From assembly GCA_033761835.1 (NCBI GenBank), contig JANRME010000208.1, forward strand, positions 1 through 13,841: a DNA stretch of 13,841 bases, read 5' to 3'. Below the pieces are notes generated by a model that was not told where the DNA came from, searched no databases, and worked only from the letters and a program-made list of their open reading frames with translations. The position numbers and the translations under genes are program-made. This DNA comes from JADJNW01 sp033761835. GTDB taxonomy: Bacteria; Bacteroidota; Bacteroidia; Chitinophagales; Saprospiraceae. Below, piece by piece: positions 1-7,265 of this stretch. Numbering within the stretch: the stretch's first letter is position 1; each line of letters starts with the position of its first letter.

Positions 1-939
1 AATGCCAATGCCGGTATCCTTCACCCGAATCTGCACCTGCGCTTCTTTTACTGTATTTAATTGATCTATTTGGAAATACACATCACCACCTTCCGGGGTA
101 TATTTGATTGCATTCGACAGTAAATTGGAGACAATGCGCAGTAATTTGTCAGGATCATAATCCATGACAAGCGCTTGCTGGTCGCTCAAGAAATGAAGCC
201 GCAGGTCTTTGCTTTCCGCCAAGGATTGGAAAGACTCAAAAATATAGCTCAAATACTGAATTACATCGCCCTGCACCATTTTCAAATGCAACTTGCCCGA
301 TTCGAGCTTGCGCAAATCCAGGATTTGGTTGACCAGATTAAGCAAACTATTACTATTGCGAATGATCATTTTAAGACCTCTATCTCTCCATTGCTCAGGG
401 TTTTCCTGCATTTGATTCGCCATGCCACCAATGATGGTAAGCGGGGTTCGCAATTCATGTGCAATATTGGTGAAGAAACGTGATTTCATTTCGTCGAGCT
501 CATATAATTGTTTATTTTTTTCGGCCAATTCGTTGGCGAGTTTTGCCTGTCGGAGTACTTCGACGTCTTTTTTTGTTTTTTCAATCGTTTTTTCTAAATC
601 CTCAAAATCAATGGGTTTAGTAATAAAATCAAAAGCGCCGAGGCTCATCGCTTTGCGAATATTTTGCATATCACCATAAGCAGAAACCATGATAACCTTT
701 AGATCAGGGGCAATATCGTGCATTTTTGTAATGAACGTGAAGCCGTCCATTTCGGGCATATTAATATCACTCAACACCATGTCAATACTTTGATCCTGTT
801 TCAATAACTCCAAGGCTTCGGCCCCGCTTAATGCAAAGACAAAATCAAACTCTTTATTCGTGATTTGTTTTCTGAATCGCTGCGAAACTAAACGCTTTAT
901 ATCGCGTTCATCGTCAACCATTAAGATTTTTACGCCCAT
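1..939 (-). CDS. Receiver-histidine kinase hybrid (REC-HisKA-HATPase), 3' end cut by window edge
   Basis: The frame stays open for 313 codons from the ATG at 939 to the left edge, so the C-terminus is missing. An N-terminal receiver domain (about residues 3-120) has the acidic pocket DDE at 9-11, phospho-acceptor D58 in LSDINMPEMDG, S86 and K108 in TKPIDFE. A short coiled linker (about 120-150) leads to a HisKA domain with H161 in the H-box FFTNIAHELRTPL. An HATPase_c domain then begins, with an N-box (NLLSNAIKYTPEGG, about 272-285) and the start of the G1 box (DTGIGI, 308-313) at the edge. No signal peptide or membrane segment is visible, so it is probably cytosolic. The receiver could take phosphate from a partner kinase and control this kinase, but that is inference. 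It lies 72 nt downstream of the receiver gene on the same strand. The start at 939 is chosen because the receiver fold begins there. A further output domain could lie beyond the edge. Confidence 0.93.
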   Translation of the reverse strand, partial: MGVKILMVDDERDIKRLVSQRFRKQITNKEFDFVFALSGAEALELLKQDQSIDMVLSDINMPEMDGFTFITKMHDIAPDLKVIMVSAYGDMQNIRKAMSLGAFDFITKPIDFEDLEKTIEKTKKDVEVLRQAKLANELAEKNKQLYELDEMKSRFFTNIAHELRTPLTIIGGMANQMQENPEQWRDRGLKMIIRNSNSLLNLVNQILDLRKLESGKLHLKMVQGDVIQYLSYIFESFQSLAESKDLRLHFLSDQQALVMDYDPDKLLRIVSNLLSNAIKYTPEGGDVYFQIDQLNTVKEAQVQIRVKDTGIGI

Positions 940-1011
940 TTTTTAGTATTGCCCATTTATCATTTTCCCTTATCTCTCTCTACCCTCATCCTTCTACGCT
1001 CTACCAAATTC

Positions 1012-1371
1012 CTAATTCAAAATCTTCTCTCTTAAATGCTCAAAATCAATCGGTTTGGTCAAATAATCATGCGCACCGTACATCGTTGCCTGCTGCCGAA
1101 AAGTATCATCACTATAGGCGGTCATCATACATACTTTTTGTTCCGGATATTGTTCTCGAATAATCTTTAATAATTCCAAGCCATTCATTTCAGGCATATT
1201 AATATCCGATAGAATCAGTGCTACATCTGTGCCCAATTCCAAATAAGACAGGGCATCGGCGGCCGAAAATACGAAACGGAATTCCAATTCCCCGCTTTGC
1301 CGCTCTTTTCGGAAACGCTGTTCAAACAAGCGCTGTATATCTTTTTCGTCGTCTATTACTAATATCCTCAT
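1012..1371 (-). CDS. Stand-alone response regulator receiver protein (CheY-like)
   Basis: A 119-residue protein that is only a receiver domain: acidic pocket D7-D8, phospho-acceptor D56 in LILSDINMPEMNG, switch T84 in MMTAYSDD, and K106 in TKPIDFE. No output domain follows, so it acts through protein contact or as a phosphate carrier. The frame is open upstream to a TTG at 1452, but the receiver fold begins at MRILVIDDEKD, so the ATG at 1371 is chosen. The extra upstream codons fall in a repeat whose other copy contains stop codons. The gene lies 91 nt downstream of a sensor kinase and 72 nt upstream of a receiver-kinase hybrid, all on the minus strand. The kinase is the likely phosphodonor and the hybrid a possible partner. 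Its sequence closely resembles the hybrid's receiver domain (QRFRK, SDINMPEM, TKPIDFE shared), suggesting a local duplication. The signal sensed is unknown. Confidence 0.92.
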   Translation of the reverse strand: MRILVIDDEKDIQRLFEQRFRKERQSGELEFRFVFSAADALSYLELGTDVALILSDINMPEMNGLELLKIIREQYPEQKVCMMTAYSDDTFRQQATMYGAHDYLTKPIDFEHLREKILN

Positions 1372-1374
1372 TTT

Positions 1375-1433
1375 ATAAGCATTTGTTCTAAAATAAATAT
1401 AGTTTTTATTTGAAGTAAATAATTGGTTTTCAA
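1375..1433 (-). repeat. 59-nt dispersed element, copy A, in the leader of the receiver gene
   Basis: Read on the minus strand, this stretch matches the plus strand at 13599-13657 at 49 of 59 positions without gaps, including an uninterrupted 18-nt core (TTTAGAACAAATGCTTAT). Here it ends 3 nt before the receiver gene's ATG. The other copy ends 5 nt before an ATG that opens only 11 codons. The other copy has in-frame stops (TAA TAG) in the frame used here, so the similarity is not protein coding. It may be a mobile or repetitive intergenic element, or a duplicated promoter/leader. Confidence 0.7.
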
Positions 1434-1462
1434 TATACTGCAAAATGACCAATGGCTCTTGA

Positions 1463-3100
1463 TCAATGGTTTACTTGTTTTTTAGGCAATATAATAATGA
1501 ATTCTGTGAACTCGCCTGGTTCGCTTTCTACTTTTAATTTTCCATGATGATCTTTTACAATAATATCATAACTAATCGCCAGACCCAGGCCGGTATTGCC
1601 TGTGCCGGTGGGTTTGGTCGTGAAAAAAGGTGTAAAGATTTTGTCGCGTACCTCTTGCGGAATGCCTGTCCCATTATCTCGGATGCGAATGATAGCCTCT
1701 CCGTTTTGCGAATTTGTAGTAATCGTTAGCGTAGGCGTATAATTTTCTTTGTTTGCTTGCTGTTTTTGCAACATAGCATCGTAGGCATTATTGATAATAT
1801 TTAACAACACCCGTCCAACGTCTTGTGTCACTATTTCAACAGGCGTCAAAGATGAATCATATTTTTTCTCAATCTTTAAATCGAATCCGCTATGCTGAGC
1901 ACGATAACTTTTGTAAGCTCGATTGATCTGCTCCTCCACCAAATCATTTAATGCAGTCGGCTGACCTTTGCTCTTGCGGCCGCTGGCGTAATCGCTCATG
2001 CTGCGCACGATCTCATTGACGCGAAGCCCGTTCTTTTTGATGTCCACCGAATTTTGTTTGAGTTCTGTAACCAACTCTTTTAGCAAAGCGAATTGCTCCG
2101 GCGTCAAATCCTGCTCGTTTGTATCCAATATTTCTTCTGCTTCTGCTGAAAGTTCGGTCGAGCCCTCGGCAAAATTATTAACGAAATTGAGGGGGTTTTT
2201 TATTTCATGCGCAATGCCCGCCGTTAACAATCGCAAGCGCTCCGCTTCAAGATGCTCGCGCTGTGCCATTTTTCTGGCTTGCCTGCTTTGATAAAAAAAC
2301 CAGCCGCTTAATCCAAGTATTAAAAGAAAGGCGCTACCTGCCAAAACCCAATAAAAACGTTGCTGTTGCAACGTTAATTCTTGTTGCTCTTTTCTCAAAA
2401 GCAATTCGGTTTGCAGTTTTTCTTGCTCTATCCGATAGGTTTCATTTTCAAGCGTAACGAGTTCTAATCTTTGTTTATTCAGAATTGCTTCCTGCTGACT
2501 AATGATATTCCAAGCCGAATCTGTTGCACTCTGCGCTTTGATCACTTCCAAACGAGCTAAAGATGCCGAATCTTTTTGTTTTGAAAATTGATCCTGGAGC
2601 AAATCGATTTTTTCTTGATTACTCTGATTAACTTGATTTTGCTGAATTTTGAGTTGAAGGTTATTATATTTCTGGCGAATAATTTCTGTTTGTTCCTTTT
2701 TATTTTGTCTTTGATAAACTTGCGCTAAATGAAAATAAAAATCAAGCAATACAGGCGCCTCAGCGTTTTTTTCTGCCCAAGACAACGCGGCTTCAAAATT
2801 ATTGGCAGCTTTTGCCAACTGATTTTGTTTCAGTCGCACCTTGCCCAGCATAATCGAGGCTTTGGCCTCGCCTATCGTGTATTTTAGCTTTTTTGCCAAT
2901 TTTAATCCGTCTTCTGCATAATCCGCAGCTTTCTTAATATCCGAATCCAGCAGCTTTCCACTAAGTGATATTAGAATATCTACTTTTTGAGTATTTTCAG
3001 CACTAATCTCCAATGCTGACATCAACTCTTGCATATCGGCCGTTTGCGCCTGCAGCAAAGAAAAACCCAGAAATAATATGATCGCTGCTTTTTTTATCAT
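1463..3100 (-). CDS. Sensor histidine kinase with periplasmic TPR/coiled-coil region
   Basis: A 545-residue protein from the ATG at 3100. Residues 1-19 form a signal peptide or anchor (MIKKAAIILFLGFSLLQAQ). Residues about 25-145 look like helical TPR-type repeats (KAADYAEDGLKLAKKL, KAANNFEAALSWAEKN). Residues about 145-248 are Gln/Glu/Leu-rich coiled coil, and 249-270 form one membrane helix. The kinase core follows, with phospho-acceptor H298 in GIAHEIKNPLNF, N-box LLNIINNAYDAM, G1 box DNGTGIP (from D475), F-box FFTTKP and G2 box GTGNTGLGLAIS. The sensor part should be periplasmic and the kinase cytosolic. It is the first gene of a three-gene minus-strand cluster with a receiver protein and a receiver-kinase hybrid, its likely targets. 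The frame is open upstream to a GTG at 3187, but the signal peptide begins at 3100 and a candidate promoter element lies between the two. No HAMP or known ligand domain is seen; the stimulus is unknown. Confidence 0.92.
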   Translation of the reverse strand: MIKKAAIILFLGFSLLQAQTADMQELMSALEISAENTQKVDILISLSGKLLDSDIKKAADYAEDGLKLAKKLKYTIGEAKASIMLGKVRLKQNQLAKAANNFEAALSWAEKNAEAPVLLDFYFHLAQVYQRQNKKEQTEIIRQKYNNLQLKIQQNQVNQSNQEKIDLLQDQFSKQKDSASLARLEVIKAQSATDSAWNIISQQEAILNKQRLELVTLENETYRIEQEKLQTELLLRKEQQELTLQQQRFYWVLAGSAFLLILGLSGWFFYQSRQARKMAQREHLEAERLRLLTAGIAHEIKNPLNFVNNFAEGSTELSAEAEEILDTNEQDLTPEQFALLKELVTELKQNSVDIKKNGLRVNEIVRSMSDYASGRKSKGQPTALNDLVEEQINRAYKSYRAQHSGFDLKIEKKYDSSLTPVEIVTQDVGRVLLNIINNAYDAMLQKQQANKENYTPTLTITTNSQNGEAIIRIRDNGTGIPQEVRDKIFTPFFTTKPTGTGNTGLGLAISYDIIVKDHHGKLKVESEPGEFTEFIIILPKKQVNH

Positions 3101-3497
3101 AGATACGAACTTCGGAAAATGTTTAATATGCTGAAAGGAAGTCTTTTCTGAGTCAAAAATAACAAGTTTTTTGCAGTCTTGATGCACTCCTTTTATAAAC
3201 GTTCTTTTTTAAAAAAATAGGATAGGGTTCATCAGAGTAGCTGCCCCTGAATGTTAAAGATGAAATATCCCAGCAAAATATGTTATGATGATGTGAATAC
3301 CGCGCTCAACGCTGATTATAATGGATGTTTCACTTGTCTGCGCAGTAAGATACCGACTAAGCGATTTGATTTATTCAATTTTCAAAACAAAATAAGGCGA
3401 ACAAAAAAGTCTGCTTTGAGACAGAACTCAAGCAACAAATTCTATTTTTACGCGGTTGAGTTATTGTATTTGAAAAGACAAAATTCCCGCATCATCT
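3101..3497. other. Divergent intergenic region between the kinase and rpiB genes
   Basis: About 400 nt of AT-rich DNA separates the leftward signalling cluster from the rightward pentose phosphate cluster, so both promoters should lie here. Apart from the TAnnTTTG match at 3154-3161, no convincing promoter, operator, hairpin or riboswitch was recognised. An 89-codon plus-strand frame (3251-3520) crosses it but looks spurious: it has no recognisable domain and overlaps the rpiB start. Confidence 0.6.
3154..3161 (-). promoter_or_regulatory. Candidate Bacteroidota -7 element upstream of the sensor kinase gene
   Basis: The minus strand reads TATTTTTG, an exact match to the Bacteroidota TAnnTTTG -7 consensus, 53 nt upstream of the ATG at 3100. 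No good TTG -33 element is seen at the expected distance, so this is weak. If real, it places the transcript start downstream of the alternative GTG at 3187 and supports the shorter protein. Confidence 0.3.
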
Positions 3498-3950
3498 ATG
3501 AAAATTGCCTTTGCCTCTGATCACGCTGGTTTTGCTTACAAAATTACTTTGGTCAAAGAATTACAAGCTGCCGGTTATGACATTCTTGATCTTGGTACGC
3601 ACGATGAAAATCCTTCCGATTATCCTGACCATGCGGCCGATGTTGCCAAAGCGATTCAAGCCGGACAAGCCGAACGCGGTATTCTTGTGTGCGGAAGTGG
3701 CGTAGGCGTCAGCGTTGCGGTCAATAAATTCAAGGGTATTCGGGCGGGCGTTTGCCACGATACGTATTCTGCGCACCAATCCGTGGAGCATGATGATGTG
3801 AATGTATTGTGCATCGGGCAGCGCGTAGTGGGCATTGAGTTGGCTCGTGAAATCATCAAATCCTTTCTGAATGCGCGTTTTTCAAAAGAAGACCGACATC
3901 AAAGACGCCTCGACAAAGTTTTGGCGATGGAATCAGAAAACATGAAATAA
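3498..3950 (+). CDS. rpiB: Ribose-5-phosphate isomerase B
   Basis: A 150-residue protein of the RpiB/LacAB family, typical length. It interconverts ribulose 5-phosphate and ribose 5-phosphate in the cytosol, the non-oxidative step feeding nucleotide synthesis. The N-terminus has the family motif with D8 and H9 (FASDHAGFAYK). The active-site loop CGSGVGVSVAVNK carries C65, the expected catalytic cysteine. HDDVNVLCIGQR (98-109) matches the family's conserved HNDANVLALGxR. The ATG at 3498 is fixed by the conserved MKIAFASDHAG start; no Shine-Dalgarno is evident. It is the first gene of a plus-strand cluster with gnd, zwf and pgl, 129 nt before gnd, so its substrate is the product of the next gene's enzyme. 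RpiB can act on other sugar phosphates such as allose 6-phosphate, but the neighbours favour the pentose role. Confidence 0.95.
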   Translation: MKIAFASDHAGFAYKITLVKELQAAGYDILDLGTHDENPSDYPDHAADVAKAIQAGQAERGILVCGSGVGVSVAVNKFKGIRAGVCHDTYSAHQSVEHDDVNVLCIGQRVVGIELAREIIKSFLNARFSKEDRHQRRLDKVLAMESENMK

Positions 3951-4079
3951 TGTAAATAACTTGCTGAAAATCAGTTCAAATTCCTGTTTCCATTCGGATC
4001 AGTTTTGTATTTAATCGCAAGTATAATTTTCTCAATTTGAGCTAATTAAGCAAAATATAAAAACAATTACCATAAAATT

Positions 4080-5492
4080 ATGGCAGCACAAGAATTTGAC
4101 TATGGCATGATTGGATTGGGCACGATGGGGCGCAATCTGGTATATAATATGAGTGACCACGGCTTTTTTGTAGCGGGTTATGACAAAGACCCCGCGAAAG
4201 TAGACGCATTCGTAAAGGAATCGCTGTACTATTCGGTGCTCGGCGCGAGCACGGTAGAAGAATTTATAGCCTCTTTGAAAACGCCTCGCGTTATTCTGAT
4301 GCTGGTGCCGGCTGGGCCGATCGTGGATTCGGTGATCGAGGAGTTGAAACCATTATTGTCTAAAGATGACTTATTAATCGATTGTGGCAATTCCCATTTC
4401 ACAGATACCAACCGTCGAATTGAGTCGCTTGCGAAAGAAAATCTTCATTTTATGGGCATCGGCGTATCGGGTGGCGAATCTGGTGCGCGGCGCGGCCCGA
4501 GCATTATGCCTGGCGGTAATAAGGAAGTGTACGCGCGCGTGGCGCCTATGCTGGAAGCGGTTGCTGCCAAAGTGAATGGCGAACCTTGCGTGGCTTATCT
4601 TGGCTCGGGTTCGGCGGGTCAGTATGTAAAAATGGTGCATAATGGTATCGAATATGCTTTAATGCAATTAATAGCAGAGACGTATCATTTACTAAAAGAG
4701 TATGGAAAACTAAATAATTCCGAATTTCATGATATTTTCACTAAATGGAATGCTGGTTCTTTACAATCCTTCCTGATTGAAATTACAGCCGAGATTTTTG
4801 CAAAAAAAGACGAGTTGACGGGCAATGATCTGGTGGATATGATTCTGGACAGCGCCAGCCAGAAAGGCACTGGAATGTGGACTTCCCAGGATGCCATGTC
4901 TTTGCACGTGCCGATTACCACGATTGATGCAGCGGTTTCGATGCGCGATTTGTCTGCCAACAAAAAAGCACGGCAAGCAGCCGAGCAAAAATTGCATGGA
5001 AAAACAAACGCTGAAAATTTAGATAAGAATATCTTGATTCAGCAAGCAGAACAAGCATTTCATTTTGCCATGATCGTGACTTATGCTCAAGGATTGTCGC
5101 AATTACAAAAAGCTTCGCAGGAATATCATTATGGTCTGAATCTGGCAGAAGTCGCCAAAATATGGCGCGGCGGTTGCATCATTCGGGCGGCGCTGTTGGA
5201 AGACATTCGGGCGGCTTTTGCCCAAGAACCGGATTTACCAAATTTATTGGTGAGTGATATTTTTGCAAATCAATTAAATAATTTACAAGAAAGTATTCGC
5301 GCAATTGTAAAAACTGCTGTTTCCAGTGGTATTCCAATGCCCGCTACCGTTGCGGCGCTGACTTATTTTGATGCGTATCGAAGAGGCTGGCTGCCAGCTA
5401 ATTTGATCCAGGCACAACGCGATTATTTTGGCGCGCATACCTATCAACGCACCGACCGCGAAGGTACATTTCATACGCAATGGAGTGAATAA
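4080..5492 (+). CDS. gnd: 6-phosphogluconate dehydrogenase, decarboxylating (possibly NAD-preferring)
   Basis: A 470-residue protein, the normal length for long-form 6-phosphogluconate dehydrogenase. It oxidises and decarboxylates 6-phosphogluconate to ribulose 5-phosphate in the cytosol. The Rossmann motif GLGTMG is at 12-17. Substrate and catalytic motifs are GVSGGESGARRGP (128-140), K184 and E191 in KMVHNGIEY, and KGTGMWTS (262-269). The C-terminal GAHTYQRTDREGTFHTQW matches the substrate-binding tail. After the second beta strand the sequence is YDKDP (34-38), whereas NADP-specific enzymes have Asn-Arg-Ser/Thr binding the 2'-phosphate. An acidic residue there usually favours NAD, so NADH may be the product; this is inference. 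It follows rpiB by 129 nt and precedes zwf by 39 nt on the same strand, consistent with co-transcription. The ATG at 4080 fits the conserved start; no Shine-Dalgarno is seen. Confidence 0.95.
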   Translation: MAAQEFDYGMIGLGTMGRNLVYNMSDHGFFVAGYDKDPAKVDAFVKESLYYSVLGASTVEEFIASLKTPRVILMLVPAGPIVDSVIEELKPLLSKDDLLIDCGNSHFTDTNRRIESLAKENLHFMGIGVSGGESGARRGPSIMPGGNKEVYARVAPMLEAVAAKVNGEPCVAYLGSGSAGQYVKMVHNGIEYALMQLIAETYHLLKEYGKLNNSEFHDIFTKWNAGSLQSFLIEITAEIFAKKDELTGNDLVDMILDSASQKGTGMWTSQDAMSLHVPITTIDAAVSMRDLSANKKARQAAEQKLHGKTNAENLDKNILIQQAEQAFHFAMIVTYAQGLSQLQKASQEYHYGLNLAEVAKIWRGGCIIRAALLEDIRAAFAQEPDLPNLLVSDIFANQLNNLQESIRAIVKTAVSSGIPMPATVAALTYFDAYRRGWLPANLIQAQRDYFGAHTYQRTDREGTFHTQWSE

Positions 5493-5531
5493 ATGTAATG
5501 TTTTTAATGTAAAATATAAAGTATCCATATA

Positions 5532-7052
5532 ATGGAAACCACCAAAAAAATAAATCCAACGATCATTGTCATATTCGGCGCGACGGGCGACCTGGCTTGG
5601 CGCAAACTAATGCCTGCTATTTATAATCTTTATTTAGATAAATGGATTTCTGAGCAATTTGCTGTCATCGGCGTGGGCCGATCAGCTATGACCGACGAGG
5701 AATTTCGCAAGCATTCGCTCGAAGGCATCGACAAGTTTTCGCGCTCCGGCAAATCCCAAAAAGAAGATTGGACGCCTTTCTCTAAAGGATTATATTTCCA
5801 ACAAGCTGATTATAAGGATGATACATCTTACGAAATTTTAAAAGAAAATATCGACCAACTTGAATCGAAATGGGAAGGATCTGTGAATCGGATTTTCTAT
5901 ATGTCGATTCCGCCTACTGCGGTGGAAATGATCGCCAACAAATTAAAAAATTCCGGTTTAACACAAGATAAAGATACGAGTCGCCTAGTGGTGGAAAAAC
6001 CCTTTGGGCGCGACCTCAATAGTGCCAAGCAATTGAACGATGCGCTGCTGAAACTCTACGATGAATGCCAGATTTATCGCATCGACCATTATCTTGGCAA
6101 AGAAACGGTGCAAAATATTCTTGCTTTCCGCTTTGCGAATGCACTGTTTGAGCCTCTTTGGAATCGCAATTATATCGACCACGTACAAATTACTGTTTCC
6201 GAGAAATTAGGCGTCGAGGATCGCGGTGGTTATTATGATCATTCCGGCGCTTTGCGCGATATGATTCAGAATCACTTATTACAATTGCTTTGCCTGATTG
6301 CGATGGAGCCCCCTGTTTCATTCAATGCTGATGAAATTCGGAATCGAAAAGTAGATGTATTGCACGCTTTGCGCAAATTCAAACGCGAGGAAGTCCACTT
6401 ATCCGCTGTTCGCGGGCAATATGGTGATGGCTGGCTCGAAGGAAAAAAAGTGCAGGGCTACCGCGAAGAACCGGGCGTGGACAAAAAATCGAATACGGAA
6501 ACCTTTGCTGCGATCAAATTCTTTATCGACAACTGGCGCTGGCAGGGTGTGCCTTTTTATATGCGCACCGGCAAACGTATGAACGAATCTGTCTCTGTTA
6601 TTACCATTCAATTCCGACCCGTGCCGCATCAGTCTTTTCCTTCTGTCGCTGTCGAAAATTGGCAGCCGAATCGCCTGATTTTGCATATTCAGCCACAAAT
6701 GGGCATTCGCTTGACTTTCCAAGCCAAACGCCCGGGATTAAAAATGCAATTGAACCCTGTGGATATGCTTTTTGATTATCATGAAACTTACACGACTGGT
6801 ACGCCGGAAGCCTACGAAACACTGCTTTTGGACGTGATGCGCGGGGATGCAACGCTCTTTATGCGCGCCGACCAAGTGGAAGCCGCCTGGGATATTTTGA
6901 TGCCGATCATTGAAAAATGGGAGGCCAATCCTTCTGTCTATTTCCCCAATTATGCCGCCGGTACCAAAGGTCCGGAAGAAGCGGAAGCATTGATCGCAAA
7001 AGATGGCCACAATTGGATTGTGATGCCTTTTGAAAAAAATAATCATATATAA
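5532..7052 (+). CDS. zwf: Glucose-6-phosphate dehydrogenase
   Basis: A 506-residue protein of usual length. It oxidises glucose 6-phosphate to 6-phosphoglucono-1,5-lactone with reduction of NAD(P), the first committed step of the oxidative pentose phosphate pathway. The nucleotide-binding motif GATGDLAWRKL is at 16-26. EKPFGRD follows, then the substrate motif RIDHYLGKE (183-191, H186). The catalytic histidine is probably H248 in MIQNHLLQLL, preceded by YYDHSGALRD. The start is set by the Rossmann strand beginning within 10 residues of the ATG at 5532. It lies 39 nt after gnd and 213 nt before pgl on the same strand. Together the three enzymes run from glucose 6-phosphate to ribulose 5-phosphate. 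No truncation or frameshift is seen. The cofactor preference cannot be read confidently from the sequence. Confidence 0.96.
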   Translation: METTKKINPTIIVIFGATGDLAWRKLMPAIYNLYLDKWISEQFAVIGVGRSAMTDEEFRKHSLEGIDKFSRSGKSQKEDWTPFSKGLYFQQADYKDDTSYEILKENIDQLESKWEGSVNRIFYMSIPPTAVEMIANKLKNSGLTQDKDTSRLVVEKPFGRDLNSAKQLNDALLKLYDECQIYRIDHYLGKETVQNILAFRFANALFEPLWNRNYIDHVQITVSEKLGVEDRGGYYDHSGALRDMIQNHLLQLLCLIAMEPPVSFNADEIRNRKVDVLHALRKFKREEVHLSAVRGQYGDGWLEGKKVQGYREEPGVDKKSNTETFAAIKFFIDNWRWQGVPFYMRTGKRMNESVSVITIQFRPVPHQSFPSVAVENWQPNRLILHIQPQMGIRLTFQAKRPGLKMQLNPVDMLFDYHETYTTGTPEAYETLLLDVMRGDATLFMRADQVEAAWDILMPIIEKWEANPSVYFPNYAAGTKGPEEAEALIAKDGHNWIVMPFEKNNHI

Positions 7053-7053
7053 A

Positions 7054-7084
7054 AAATGTAGCACATTTTAGAAATGTACCACAT
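7054..7084. repeat. Short direct repeat directly after zwf
   Basis: Two 13-nt units, AAATGTAGCACAT (7054-7066) and AAATGTACCACAT (7072-7084), agree at 12 of 13 positions and start 18 nt apart. They begin 2 nt after the zwf stop codon. The unit has no clear hairpin or T-run, so it is not a typical terminator; it could be a paired protein-binding site or mRNA element. Its function is unknown. Confidence 0.5.
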
Positions 7085-7186
7085 CCAATATTTATACTAT
7101 ATTATAATAATTTGTAAATAACTAAGTAAACGAGCATATTTAATTTATATAATAACTTCCATAAATTACTGATTGTCAATTTTATT

Positions 7187-7247
7187 GACTTTCGGCTGTT
7201 GACTGTGGCATCGCCATCCCTATGGGATAAAACTGCTCGACTACTTA
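7187..7247 (+). repeat. Dispersed repeat in the zwf-pgl gap, copy with a 22-nt insert
   Basis: Two blocks here, 7187-7206 and 7229-7247, match the reverse complement of 13571-13590 (16 of 20, all differences transitions) and 13552-13570 (17 of 19). In the right-hand copy the blocks are contiguous; here they are split by 22 nt (7207-7228) containing the small inverted repeat ATCCC-TAT-GGGAT. The element ends 18 nt before the pgl ATG, so it would lie in its leader. Nothing coding was seen in it. Confidence 0.55.
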
Positions 7248-7265
7248 TTTCGTAAAAGCCTGCTT

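Noticed and set aside
1372..1452. N-terminal extension of the receiver protein from a TTG codon
   Set aside because: Receiver domains begin at the MRILVIDDE strand. The extension falls in a repeat whose second copy has stop codons in that frame.
3101..3187. 29-residue N-terminal extension of the sensor kinase from a GTG codon
   Set aside because: A standard signal peptide begins at the ATG at 3100; the extension would bury it, and a candidate -7 element lies between the two starts.
3251..3520. 89-codon plus-strand frame before rpiB
   Set aside because: It overlaps the rpiB start by 23 nt, has no recognisable domain or signal, and its composition looks like translated intergenic DNA.
4003..4031. 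TTTTG ... TAATTTTC as a promoter for gnd
   Set aside because: The spacer is only 16 nt and the last -7 base is wrong, so it is too weak to list; gnd may be read from the rpiB promoter.
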